Part shown: positions 35,811 to 44,110 of the stretch, one piece after another
How positions within the stretch are numbered: position 1 is the first letter of the stretch
Layout of the letters: every line of letters begins with the position of its first letter
Assembly: GCF_002154725.1 (NCBI RefSeq)
Contig: NZ_MTAW01000088.1
Location: forward strand, 1 to 46,199
DNA length: 46,199 nt
Source: Nostoc sp. 106C
GTDB taxonomy: Bacteria > Cyanobacteriota > Cyanobacteriia > Cyanobacteriales > Nostocaceae
Direction of reading: 5' to 3'
The notes under the pieces: generated by a model
Database searches by the model: none
Told to the model about the DNA's origin: nothing
The model's input: only the letters and a program-made list of their open reading frames with translations
Program-made: the position numbers and the translations under genes

Positions 35811-37751
35811 ATGCAAATTCCCCGCTTGCACCCAGATACAATTGAAGAAGTTAAACAACGTGCTGACATTGTAGATGTCATCTCTGAGTACGTAGTTTTA
35901 CGCAAGCGTGGTAAAGATTTTGTGGGTCTATGCCCCTTCCACGATGAAAAAACTCCTAGCTTTACTGTGAGTCAGACCAAGCAGATGTACTACTGCTTCG
36001 GCTGTCAAGCTGGGGGAAATGCCATTAAATTTTTAATGGACTTGGGAAAGCGTTCCTTTGCTGAAGTGACTCTAGATTTAGCGCGGCGTTACCAAATACC
36101 AGTGCAAACCTTAGAACCTGAGCAAAGGCAAGAATTACAACGACAGATCTCTTTGCGCGAGCAGCTATATGAAGTTCTCGCTTCGACAGCACATTTTTAT
36201 CAACACGCCCTGAGACAATCTCCAGAACAAAAAGCACTACAGTATCTCCAACGCGATCGCCTACTCCAAGAGGAAACAATTCAGCAGTTTGGCTTAGGTT
36301 ATGCTCCCGCAGGTTGGGAGACACTCTATCGTTATTTGGTAGATAGTAAACACTATCCAGTGCAACTGGTAGAAAAAGCGGGATTAATTAAACCCCGCAA
36401 GGAAGGGGGCGGTTATTATGACGTGTTTCGCGATCGCCTAATGATTCCCATCCGTGACATTCAAGGGCGGGTGATTGGCTTTGGCGGGAGAACCCTTTCC
36501 GATGAACAGCCCAAGTATCTCAATTCCCCAGAAACCGAGCTTTTTAGTAAAGGCAAAACTCTCTTTGCCCTAGATCAAGCCAAATCTGGGATTTCTCAAC
36601 TCGATCAAGCTGTAGTCGTAGAGGGATATTTTGATGCGATCGCCCTCCATGCTGCGGGGATTAATAACGTTGTCGCTTCCCTGGGTACTGCTCTAAGTTT
36701 AGAACAGGTACGTTTGGTATTACGCTATACCGACTCTAAACAATTGGTGCTCAACTTTGATGCTGATAATGCTGGAACTAATGCCGCAGAAAGAGCGATT
36801 GGGGAAATTGCCGAACTGGCATATATGGGCGAAGTCCAGCTAAAGATTCTCAACATCCCCGATGGTAAAGATGCTGATGAATACTTACACAGCCATACCC
36901 CAGAAGACTATCGCCAACTGTTAACCAATGCACCACTCTGGCTCAATTGGCAGATTGATCAAATCACCAAAGACCGTGATTTAAAACAGGCTACAGATTT
37001 TCAGCAAGTAACTCAGCAAATAGTAAAGTTGCTGAAAAACATAGTTAATAATGATACGCGTAACTATTATATTTCCTACTGTGCTGAAATCCTCAGCTTA
37101 GGAGATACCAGACTAATTCCCTTAAGAGTTGAAAATTTGCTGACTCAAATTACTCCTAGTAACACCTACTCTCAGCCTCTACCAGGAAAGAGAAAATGGG
37201 AGAATGGCAGATCTTCTCAAACTTCAGTTGCCAAGCCGCAATCAACTGTTGCTGCGAGCGATCGCGGTTTATTGGAACGAGCAGAAGCTCTATTGCTACG
37301 GATTTATCTACACTGTCCCGAACAGCGTCAAGTTATTTTAGACACATTAGAAGAGAGAGATTTGCAATTTAGCCTTTCTCACCACCGCTTTTTGTGGCTA
37401 CAGATTGTAGAAGTACCTAGGGGGATGGAAGTAGATTTAGTCTCAACTCTGCAAGACAAATACCCAGAGTTTCCTGAAGAGATGGGCTTAGTATCTCATT
37501 TGTTTCATCTTAACGAGAAAAGCCAGAAGGAAATATTGCGTACTCCTCAAGTTGTTCAAGCTGCGATCGCTTGTATGGAAAGGGTATTGCGAGAAAAGCG
37601 CTATCGACACTTTTTGGAAATGTGGCAAGAAACCGATCCTGAAGCAGAACCAGAGCGATGGCAATCATATTATCAAGCTTTTTATACCGAAAAGCTGCGG
37701 CTTCAGGAACTAGACCGTCAACGGCAATTTTCAATTACAGACTTGTTATAG
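35811..37751 (+). CDS. dnaG: DNA primase
   Basis: DnaG makes the RNA primers for replication and acts with the replicative helicase. The 646-residue product has the N-terminal CHC2 zinc finger with C41, H44, C62 and C65 (CPFHDEKTPSF, YYCFGCQAGGN). The catalytic RNA polymerase and Toprim core follows, with VVVEGYFDAIAL (glutamate near 270) and the metal-binding LNFDADNAG (near 317), then a C-terminal helicase-interaction region (about 490-646). Length and motifs are normal. It has its own upstream region and is convergent with the pair at 37795-39629. Confidence 0.96.
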   Translation: MQIPRLHPDTIEEVKQRADIVDVISEYVVLRKRGKDFVGLCPFHDEKTPSFTVSQTKQMYYCFGCQAGGNAIKFLMDLGKRSFAEVTLDLARRYQIPVQTLEPEQRQELQRQISLREQLYEVLASTAHFYQHALRQSPEQKALQYLQRDRLLQEETIQQFGLGYAPAGWETLYRYLVDSKHYPVQLVEKAGLIKPRKEGGGYYDVFRDRLMIPIRDIQGRVIGFGGRTLSDEQPKYLNSPETELFSKGKTLFALDQAKSGISQLDQAVVVEGYFDAIALHAAGINNVVASLGTALSLEQVRLVLRYTDSKQLVLNFDADNAGTNAAERAIGEIAELAYMGEVQLKILNIPDGKDADEYLHSHTPEDYRQLLTNAPLWLNWQIDQITKDRDLKQATDFQQVTQQIVKLLKNIVNNDTRNYYISYCAEILSLGDTRLIPLRVENLLTQITPSNTYSQPLPGKRKWENGRSSQTSVAKPQSTVAASDRGLLERAEALLLRIYLHCPEQRQVILDTLEERDLQFSLSHHRFLWLQIVEVPRGMEVDLVSTLQDKYPEFPEEMGLVSHLFHLNEKSQKEILRTPQVVQAAIACMERVLREKRYRHFLEMWQETDPEAEPERWQSYYQAFYTEKLRLQELDRQRQFSITDLL

Positions 37752-37794
37752 GCATCCTATTTATTAGTGTTTATCCGGGTATTGGATAGTTTTT

Positions 37795-38322
37795 TTAAGG
37801 ATTATCAAGAATAAATTTTCGAGAATTTTTGAGAATTAATATGTTATTTTCCTTGATTAAATCACCTGTGCAAAGCACTGGTAAGCGCTCTTGATAAGCT
37901 TTAATAGCGAGGATATATTCATGGTCAGCTAGTTCGGTTTTAATTAAACGCAATTTATCGAAAACCACACCAAGTAATGTGATTTCAGCACTTAATTGGT
38001 CAGCATTAGGGGCTTCAATTCGCATCACAACTCCCTGAATTTTAATATTAGAGGCATTGGTTATTAGATCGCTTAAAATTTCAATTTGTGAGCGATTTTC
38101 GACTTCTTCTAATATTTTGAGAGCTTCTTGAATGCGAGTAGGATAATCACCAAGATGTTGCTTATTTGGTAACAAAATTTCAAACTCACCATGTTCTGGT
38201 TCTTGTTTGAGCCAAACTGTAGCATTATCAAGAAAGGGACGGTCTTCATGCCATCCATGAGATTGCAAGTAATGCTTTAGTTGTTGTGGTTCGATAGTTT
38301 TGAGAATATCTGCATCCCGCAC
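37795..38322 (-). CDS. Conserved cyanobacterial protein of unknown function
   Basis: The frame is open from TTG 38382, but the first 20 residues (GVKNSKFKNRGNTK) come from AATTCAAAATTC-type filler, so I place the start at GTG 38322 (MRDADILKTIEPQQLKHYLQ), giving 175 residues. An AGAGG lies about 15 bp upstream, longer than ideal, so the start is uncertain. The protein is soluble, of mixed helix and strand, with ILLPNKQHLGDYPTRI and AIKAYQERLPVLCTGDL. I recall similar Nostoc proteins but no function. It follows the pRiA4b-like gene on the same strand: with the TTG start the genes overlap by 19 bp, with GTG they are about 40 bp apart, so they are probably one operon. Confidence 0.65.
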   Translation of the reverse strand: MRDADILKTIEPQQLKHYLQSHGWHEDRPFLDNATVWLKQEPEHGEFEILLPNKQHLGDYPTRIQEALKILEEVENRSQIEILSDLITNASNIKIQGVVMRIEAPNADQLSAEITLLGVVFDKLRLIKTELADHEYILAIKAYQERLPVLCTGDLIKENNILILKNSRKFILDNP

Positions 38323-38363
38323 GGTAACTTTCGTGTTGCCTCTATTTTTGAATTTTGAATTTT

Positions 38364-39629
38364 TTACTCCTCTTGATCCCAATCATCATCTTCACTCCAA
38401 TACTGTTGCGGTGCATCGCCGTGAATTTCTAAAATCTTGGCTTTTTTAATTTTGTTATCAGGTGGATTAATTGCTTCTAATTGCACATCAAATTCCCAAT
38501 TGTCGCCAAAATCGTAAAGATAGGTCATGCTTGTACCCGGTTCTAGCGGTAAATCACCAATGCGGACTTGATCAGCAAATGGGGGTAATTCCATGTAGGG
38601 ATGTCCAATTTTACAAGTGCGACCAAAACGGTCTTTATAACTAAATTCGTATAGGTGATCGTAGTCAAAATCAAAAGCATCAAGGATTGTACTAGCTAAC
38701 CAGCTTAATTGTCTCTTAGCTGGTATGGCAATACGCCGCCAAGACCTAGAGACGGATACTTTAAAAATATAAATACCGTCAGTGAAGCCTTGTTTAGGAA
38801 GAATTAAATTATGCTCCCATTCTGGGAAAAAAGGCTTAAAAGTTGGCTGCAATTCGCCAAAATTTATATTTACCTCATCCTCAAATTCTCCTGACATCCC
38901 AATGGGAAAGAGTAACCTAAATATGGCATCACCCAGAGGTGAGCGCTGCACATTAGTAATGCGCCAGCCTTTGCCTTCTTGAGGCTTTCCCTGTTTGATA
39001 GCTAAGAATCCAAATAATTCTAAAAGTGCGATATTATACAATCCAGGATAATAACTAACATCCTGTTGGTCTTCATATTTAGCAAATTTTAAGCCTTTAT
39101 CGGGAACACGCACCCAAAATTGAATACACTTAAATAAATTATTCCATGTATCTTGACGCTCACCCAGAATCTCGTTATTTCCCCAAATTAACCAGGCTTC
39201 TAGTAAAGTGAAATAACGTTCAGTTAAGTTGAGGCTAGTCCAAGCTTCTAAGACAGCTTCATCTAATACTAAAAGTTGTTTTTTACCTTGAGATTTAATT
39301 TGAACTATTCCCGAACTGCGTAATAACAGATAAAGTCCATTGATGTAAGGATATGATTTTTGTACAGGACGTTTAAGTTTAGTGTCAATTGGGTGACTCA
39401 ACCGTAAATTAAGTTCTGATAATACTTTTAAAGGCAGAAGATTATTAACGCTACTTACTTCCACACCTTTTGGTTGCAGAAAATTAATGAGAGTCTGAAA
39501 GTCACGCAGAATTGTACCTGGTTGATTTTCATCAATGCTTAGTTCTTTGAGGAGTTGCTGCTGTGACTCTGTTAAGGAAGGCAGTTCAGGATTGAGTGTA
39601 CGTTCTAATTTCGCAAATAAATCTTCCAT
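38364..39629 (-). CDS. Plasmid pRiA4b ORF-3-like family protein
   Basis: The 421-residue protein has a helical N-terminal two thirds of unknown kind, including a part resembling winged-helix repeats (VLDEAVLEAWTSLNLTERYF). The C-terminal 165 residues match the pRiA4b ORF-3 (MM3350-like) domain: YIFKVSVSRSWRRIAIP, TLAS-like ILDAFDFDYDHLYEF, and the signature TYLYDFGDNWEFDVQLE near residue 380. An acidic end (SEDDDWDQEE) follows. Function of the family is not established; it is found on both plasmids and chromosomes, often in accessory regions. No signal peptide or membrane segment. It leads a two-gene minus-strand unit and is divergent from the nucleotidyltransferase gene. Confidence 0.8.
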   Translation of the reverse strand: MEDLFAKLERTLNPELPSLTESQQQLLKELSIDENQPGTILRDFQTLINFLQPKGVEVSSVNNLLPLKVLSELNLRLSHPIDTKLKRPVQKSYPYINGLYLLLRSSGIVQIKSQGKKQLLVLDEAVLEAWTSLNLTERYFTLLEAWLIWGNNEILGERQDTWNNLFKCIQFWVRVPDKGLKFAKYEDQQDVSYYPGLYNIALLELFGFLAIKQGKPQEGKGWRITNVQRSPLGDAIFRLLFPIGMSGEFEDEVNINFGELQPTFKPFFPEWEHNLILPKQGFTDGIYIFKVSVSRSWRRIAIPAKRQLSWLASTILDAFDFDYDHLYEFSYKDRFGRTCKIGHPYMELPPFADQVRIGDLPLEPGTSMTYLYDFGDNWEFDVQLEAINPPDNKIKKAKILEIHGDAPQQYWSEDDDWDQEE

Positions 39630-39777
39630 AATTTAAAACTAAATTAAAAATTCAATTTAAATTTAACCTTGTGTGTAATTCTTTGCTGTTTGTACTACGA
39701 ATGAAGAAATGCACAAACTTTAGCAAAGATGAATGGTAATATTTTCGCTTGCAAGTTGAAAATCCTATAAATTTGAT

Positions 39778-40329
39778 ATGAACAGTAACACTCGCCTGGA
39801 GATGATCCTAGCTGACACGCCTGTTGGCATGATATTACCTGCGATCGCTCAACTTAACCTACCTGACTGGTGGTTAGCAGGTGGTGCAGTGCGAAATACT
39901 GTTTGGCGTTCGATTTTTGGTAATGACTGCGAGTTAGTTATCAAGGATTTTGATATTGCATTCTTCGATCAAAAAGGAAACCGTTCTCAAGAACTAGCAG
40001 CAAAAGCTACACTCACAGAACAGTTTCCTCACGATCAGTTTGATGTCAAAAATCAAGCTAGTTTTGGTCGTTGGCGTCCTGGTCGCAGACCCTACAATAG
40101 TACAGAGGACGCAATAAAGGAATGGTTACATACTGCTACTGCCGTAGGAGTTCGGTTAGATGCACAAGGGCAATGGCAATTTTTTACCCCTTACGGGTTG
40201 GATGATTTATTTAATGGCATTATCCGAACTACGCCTGTGCATACTTATAACCCAGATGCTCATAAAAAAGCATCTGGCTTCCTGCAAAAGTGCCCCTATT
40301 TACAATTAGCAGAATGCAATTCTAATTAA
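39778..40329 (+). CDS. Nucleotidyltransferase-like protein (NTP_transf_6 type)
   Basis: The 183-residue protein matches the small nucleotidyltransferase-like family often called DUF925: DWWLAGGAVRNTVW near residues 30-43, KDFDIAFFD near 60, and later QFDVKNQASFG and the TPYGLDDLFNGIIRTTP block near 145. The DFD supplies acidic residues as in the polymerase-beta superfamily, and the GG motif is shortly upstream. The substrate is unknown. The start is ATG 39778, preceded by TTTGATATG with no clear ribosome-binding site. It stands alone. Confidence 0.8.
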   Translation: MNSNTRLEMILADTPVGMILPAIAQLNLPDWWLAGGAVRNTVWRSIFGNDCELVIKDFDIAFFDQKGNRSQELAAKATLTEQFPHDQFDVKNQASFGRWRPGRRPYNSTEDAIKEWLHTATAVGVRLDAQGQWQFFTPYGLDDLFNGIIRTTPVHTYNPDAHKKASGFLQKCPYLQLAECNSN

Positions 40330-40792
40330 GGTGAGTTGGATGTCTTCAAAGAACCCCACTTCCATTCCTCTCCCCGCAACGAGGAGAGGCTTACAACGTT
40401 TTTCAAGTAAATAGACCACGCGGTAGGAAACATTAGACTTCTTGCAGAAGTCGGTTAAAGGGAAAGGGGAAAAGAGGAAAGGAACTCAAAACCCTTTCCC
40501 TTTAACCTTTTCCCTTTCCCCCCTCTTGCAAAAATCCGAATAAGAATAAAAAACCACAGATGTAGACACGAAGTGGCTTCCCGTAGGGTACACCGATAAA
40601 CACAGATATTTATCTATGGTTTGATTTTCAAAACATTGACTTATGCAAGAAGTGTAATCATCTTACTGGTGCCGTGCCCCTACTTTGGATCTGTGGTTCA
40701 ATAACCTGGAAACATGCTGTAAAAAGTTGATGTTTCCATTGTGAGAAATTTGATTTTCTGCCCAAAATAAAAAATTGTGGACAAAGCAAGTT
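40330..40792. other. Intergenic region with stacked hairpins
   Basis: This 463-bp gap separates converging genes. It contains the palindrome GACTTCTTGCAGAAGTC at 40436-40452. Directly after it is a 15-bp perfect inverted repeat, GTTAAAGGGAAAGGG (40454-40468) with 40492-40506, around a purine-rich loop. A further pyrimidine-rich run (to about 40528) could pair alternatively with the purine run. These structures may be a bidirectional terminator region. The rest (CGAAGTGGCTTCCCGTAGGG at about 40568) is repeat-like filler. Confidence 0.6.
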
Positions 40793-43126
40793 TTAATTTT
40801 TAATTTTTAATTTTGAATCGCTTAGTTGGCTCTCAAAGCGGCTATAAACAATTTGAGTAGGATACCAAGTAGAAAACCAATACAAATCTTGAATAACTTT
40901 GTGAGAGTTATTGTTATCTATCTCAAACTGAACTAAGGCTAAATTATTTAATCCAATCACTTCGCGTCCATCTTGAAACCAGGATAATTTCCAAAACGTT
41001 AAATACTGCAACCATATCCATTTTTTATTTTTCGCTTGTTGCTTGGAAGTCATCAGCCATGCCATATTATTACCAAAATCAGCAGTCTGGGTAATTTTTC
41101 GCGGAATCCATTCCATTACACCATTCCATTCAGGCTGACGGGGTGACAGATAATTGCGGCGGGATTTATTAGGAGAAATTTCTACCATATAAGGTGAATT
41201 TGACCATCCTATCCAATGTCGGCTTTTTTCTGGTAAAAGCCATTGTTTGAGCCGTGTATGAATGATTTGAGTAATAGTCTCTTCATTTTTAAAGGGGCTA
41301 GCCGTTAACTGCACTAAGACAGAATTTGTTTGAGAACCTGAAGAAGTTTTGCTATAAGATAGGCGGACAACAGAACTGTAGTGAATATCCCCAGAAAGAA
41401 CAATAACTTGTTGGCGTTGCTCAAATAAAGTTGTGAGAAACTTCGCTAATGCTTCGTAGTTAATATTCCAAGCATCTCCCACATCTACGCCATAAACTTT
41501 TTCTCGTTGTAAATGCCAATGGTGAATCCAATCAATTACTTTTAGACCAAAGAGATTCGTCGGTGCAATTACAAATGTAGCTTGCATTTGCGATCGCCCT
41601 TTGGGTTTATGTGTTGCTTGTTCTAGAGGCTGAGAAAGTTGCTGCCCAAAGGCTTGGGGAGATAGCAACATTGGTGGCGCAATTGGTTTTTGATCGGCAG
41701 GATAACCCCGCCATGTGCGTGTATCTAAAACAATTACTTCATGGCAAAAACTCCGCACTGTATAATGCCAGGTAAGTGCTTCAGAATCTCGATCTAGCAC
41801 CAATACTGAGCCATATTGAATAAACTCTGGTAAGCCTGTGCTGGGGTTGATGGGTGGCATTCCTAGGTAACGAGCGATCGCATCCCCAGCTACAGCATCC
41901 ATCCCTTGAGAAGCCGACCATTTCTCAGCCGCCTGCAATAATTTTTCTCCAGGTTGACCACCTGTAAATTGCTTTGGTGTATTGCCCCATGCTTGAAAAA
42001 CTGCATAAGCTAACAGGGCGTTTTGAACGGTTCTGCGTCCCAAAGGTCGTCCTAGTACTCGCAAACACCAAGCTTGGTTAAGGTTCCAGTCATCGCTGAC
42101 ATCATGGTCATCGAAGATACTATACATGGGAATATTTGCCAAGGCACGCCGCACTTTCCAAAGGGTGTGGATAAATTGCCGCATATCCCGCACTTCTTTG
42201 TCCCAGCAACGGCTAACTCGATGACCATCCATAACCTCTCGTCCTTTAGGAAAGCTAGTCGGCCAGCAGACTGGAGACCAAGCTAACAGGTAAGATGCGT
42301 AATACTCACCTAAACTTAGCAGGTGACTGTTAACCTTGGCAGTTTTATTGTGTAATCCGGCGGTGAAACCAGCTTGGTTAGTTGCTACCTCAGCCCGATG
42401 TCCGGGAAGTAGTTGTTTTGGTGTGTAATAACTGGCATCTGTAGCTGTTTGCTGTACAAAAGGTAGCCGTTCTTCCCAACCCAGCAGCGCATCGCCCAAC
42501 TGACTGGATACCCACAACAGCGGATCGGCAACATCATCACCATAAATCTGGTCGCCAGTCAGGAAAAGTTGATGAGGTCGTTTTCGCGGCTGGTTTGCTG
42601 CTTTCTCAATCAAGCAATCGAGAATCGGTAAGGCATCAAACCCATCACCGTGGGGTTTGCGACAGGAACCATGTACAATTTGCAAATCTTTTAAATCATT
42701 TGGTGGCAGGGCAAATGTTGGTTTTTGATGTGCAAAATAGCTGATGTTGACATTGGGAAAGCGGTGAGAACACAAGGCTTGCGCTAATGTTTGCTCAGTC
42801 TGGGAAGATTCCTCAATAAATTGCAAGTCGTATGCATATATGCGATCGCTAATCAACAAATACTTACCCGCAGATTCAGCCGTTACTGCCACAATATGTA
42901 GCGATTCTCCCAAAGCAAAAGTAGAACGTTTGCCTTCAAATAAACAATTTGCGATTAATGCACCGTCATTAGCTGTCTCGTAAACTCGGAGTAGCACTTC
43001 ACAAGGACGTTTAAGCGCTACCCAAACTGTAACTGTTTCGGGTTCTGTATGTTGTAACAATGGCCCCGCCAAAATCAGCGGCAATTCTTGTAAAAATTCG
43101 TCTCCAAAAGGGTAGTTCATTGCCAA
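40793..43126 (-). CDS. PhoD-like metallophosphatase
   Basis: The 777-residue protein belongs to the PhoD/alkaline phosphatase D-like group. An N-terminal beta domain (about 15-110, VTVWVALKRPCEVLLRV) precedes the metallophosphatase core: VHGSCRKPHGDGFD (about 150), FLTGDQIYGDD (about 190), SIFDDHDVSDDW (about 337-348) and VIVLSGDIHYSS (about 577-588). All metal-binding blocks are present, so phosphodiesterase or phosphatase activity is likely; the substrate is not clear. Canonical PhoD is exported by the Tat system, but no twin-arginine signal is seen here and the N-terminus (MAMNYPFGDEF) is not hydrophobic, so this is probably a cytoplasmic member. Transcription is divergent from the KTSC-domain gene. 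Confidence 0.85.
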   Translation of the reverse strand: MAMNYPFGDEFLQELPLILAGPLLQHTEPETVTVWVALKRPCEVLLRVYETANDGALIANCLFEGKRSTFALGESLHIVAVTAESAGKYLLISDRIYAYDLQFIEESSQTEQTLAQALCSHRFPNVNISYFAHQKPTFALPPNDLKDLQIVHGSCRKPHGDGFDALPILDCLIEKAANQPRKRPHQLFLTGDQIYGDDVADPLLWVSSQLGDALLGWEERLPFVQQTATDASYYTPKQLLPGHRAEVATNQAGFTAGLHNKTAKVNSHLLSLGEYYASYLLAWSPVCWPTSFPKGREVMDGHRVSRCWDKEVRDMRQFIHTLWKVRRALANIPMYSIFDDHDVSDDWNLNQAWCLRVLGRPLGRRTVQNALLAYAVFQAWGNTPKQFTGGQPGEKLLQAAEKWSASQGMDAVAGDAIARYLGMPPINPSTGLPEFIQYGSVLVLDRDSEALTWHYTVRSFCHEVIVLDTRTWRGYPADQKPIAPPMLLSPQAFGQQLSQPLEQATHKPKGRSQMQATFVIAPTNLFGLKVIDWIHHWHLQREKVYGVDVGDAWNINYEALAKFLTTLFEQRQQVIVLSGDIHYSSVVRLSYSKTSSGSQTNSVLVQLTASPFKNEETITQIIHTRLKQWLLPEKSRHWIGWSNSPYMVEISPNKSRRNYLSPRQPEWNGVMEWIPRKITQTADFGNNMAWLMTSKQQAKNKKWIWLQYLTFWKLSWFQDGREVIGLNNLALVQFEIDNNNSHKVIQDLYWFSTWYPTQIVYSRFESQLSDSKLKIKN

Positions 43127-43301
43127 CTGTGCAAGCCTTCTTTGAACCGTATTGCAATGGTTATGTGTTTTTCTGTTGCAAGCTTGACAACAAACTACTT
43201 TTTATAGTACAAATATACTATTAAGCGTTGCGATTTTGCATAAGAATTTAACACTCTCAACTGAAAAATATCATCTCTACGCCAACAGGAGAGCAAAATT
43301 A

Positions 43302-43715
43302 ATGAAGTTATCGAAAATGGACTTGAGTAGCTTGATTGCGATCGCTCATTCTGACGGACATTTGCAGTTATTGCTCGATCGAGGCGACGAGATAGAATTT
43401 TTAGAAATCCCTGCACCCATCCAAGCTTATGAAGGATTGCGAGAACTAAACGAGATTGTATCTGAACCTGCGGCACTTCCTCCCCAAGAAGAACCTATTG
43501 CCCTATTACCAGTTAGCTCATCAATGGCCGCTGCGATCGCCTACGATAGTCACGAGCAAACTTTACAGGTTGAGTTTCGTAATGGAGCAGTATATGAGTA
43601 TTTCGGAGTAGATGAAGACACTTGGGAAGATTTTTATTCTTCTGACTCAATAGGCAGTTTTTTTAATCAACAAATTAAAGGAAGATTTGACTGCGAACAA
43701 ATTGGCGACGAGTGA
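43302..43715 (+). CDS. KTSC-domain protein
   Basis: I chose ATG 43302 because AGGAGAG (43288-43294) lies 7 bp before it; the open frame extends upstream to 43236 but without a site. The 137-residue product has an N-terminal part of about 60 residues (MDLSSLIAIAHSDGHLQLLL) and a C-terminal KTSC domain (VSSSMAAAIAYD, LQVEFRNGAVYEYFGV, SDSIGSFFNQQIKGRF). KTSC domains occur alone and at the C-terminus of lysyl-tRNA synthetases and are thought to bind nucleic acid, but the function is not known. Single gene, divergent from the PhoD-like gene. Confidence 0.82.
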   Translation: MKLSKMDLSSLIAIAHSDGHLQLLLDRGDEIEFLEIPAPIQAYEGLRELNEIVSEPAALPPQEEPIALLPVSSSMAAAIAYDSHEQTLQVEFRNGAVYEYFGVDEDTWEDFYSSDSIGSFFNQQIKGRFDCEQIGDE

Positions 43716-44110
43716 AAAAAAGATTAAATTTGTCAAAAGGTTGAGCCTGTTTCTCTAGCGTTTCCCAGCTACCTGAAGTACTAGATTTAGATCCCCGATT
43801 TCTTGAAAAAGTCGGGGATTTAAGCAGCAATTTTTGCTAAAGTATGTGAAATTATACTCAATAGTTTAAGTTTCTTAACTGTTTAATTATTCTTAACAAA
43901 AAATCCGCAACAAAACTGAAATTTCTCTCTTTAAGTAGAAGATTCAATATTATTTCTCCGCTACACTCTACACAAAGATAGATTATTTGATATTAGCTGG
44001 TAATTTATTTACTTTTGCAACTATCAGGATAATAGTTGCAAAAAGTTATTTGGCTAAATTTTCATTAAATAAATTTAAATTTTATTTACAAGTGCGGGAG
44101 TACAATTGCC
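43716..44110. other. Intergenic region upstream of the PBP gene
   Basis: 395 bp. A hairpin at 43791-43819 (ATCCCCGA paired with TCGGGGAT, with a weaker TTTCTT/AAAAAG inner stem) lies about 75 bp after the KTSC gene and probably ends it. The remainder is AT-rich and should hold the promoter of the penicillin-binding protein gene. GCGGGAG at 44094-44100 is that gene's probable ribosome-binding site. Confidence 0.55.
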
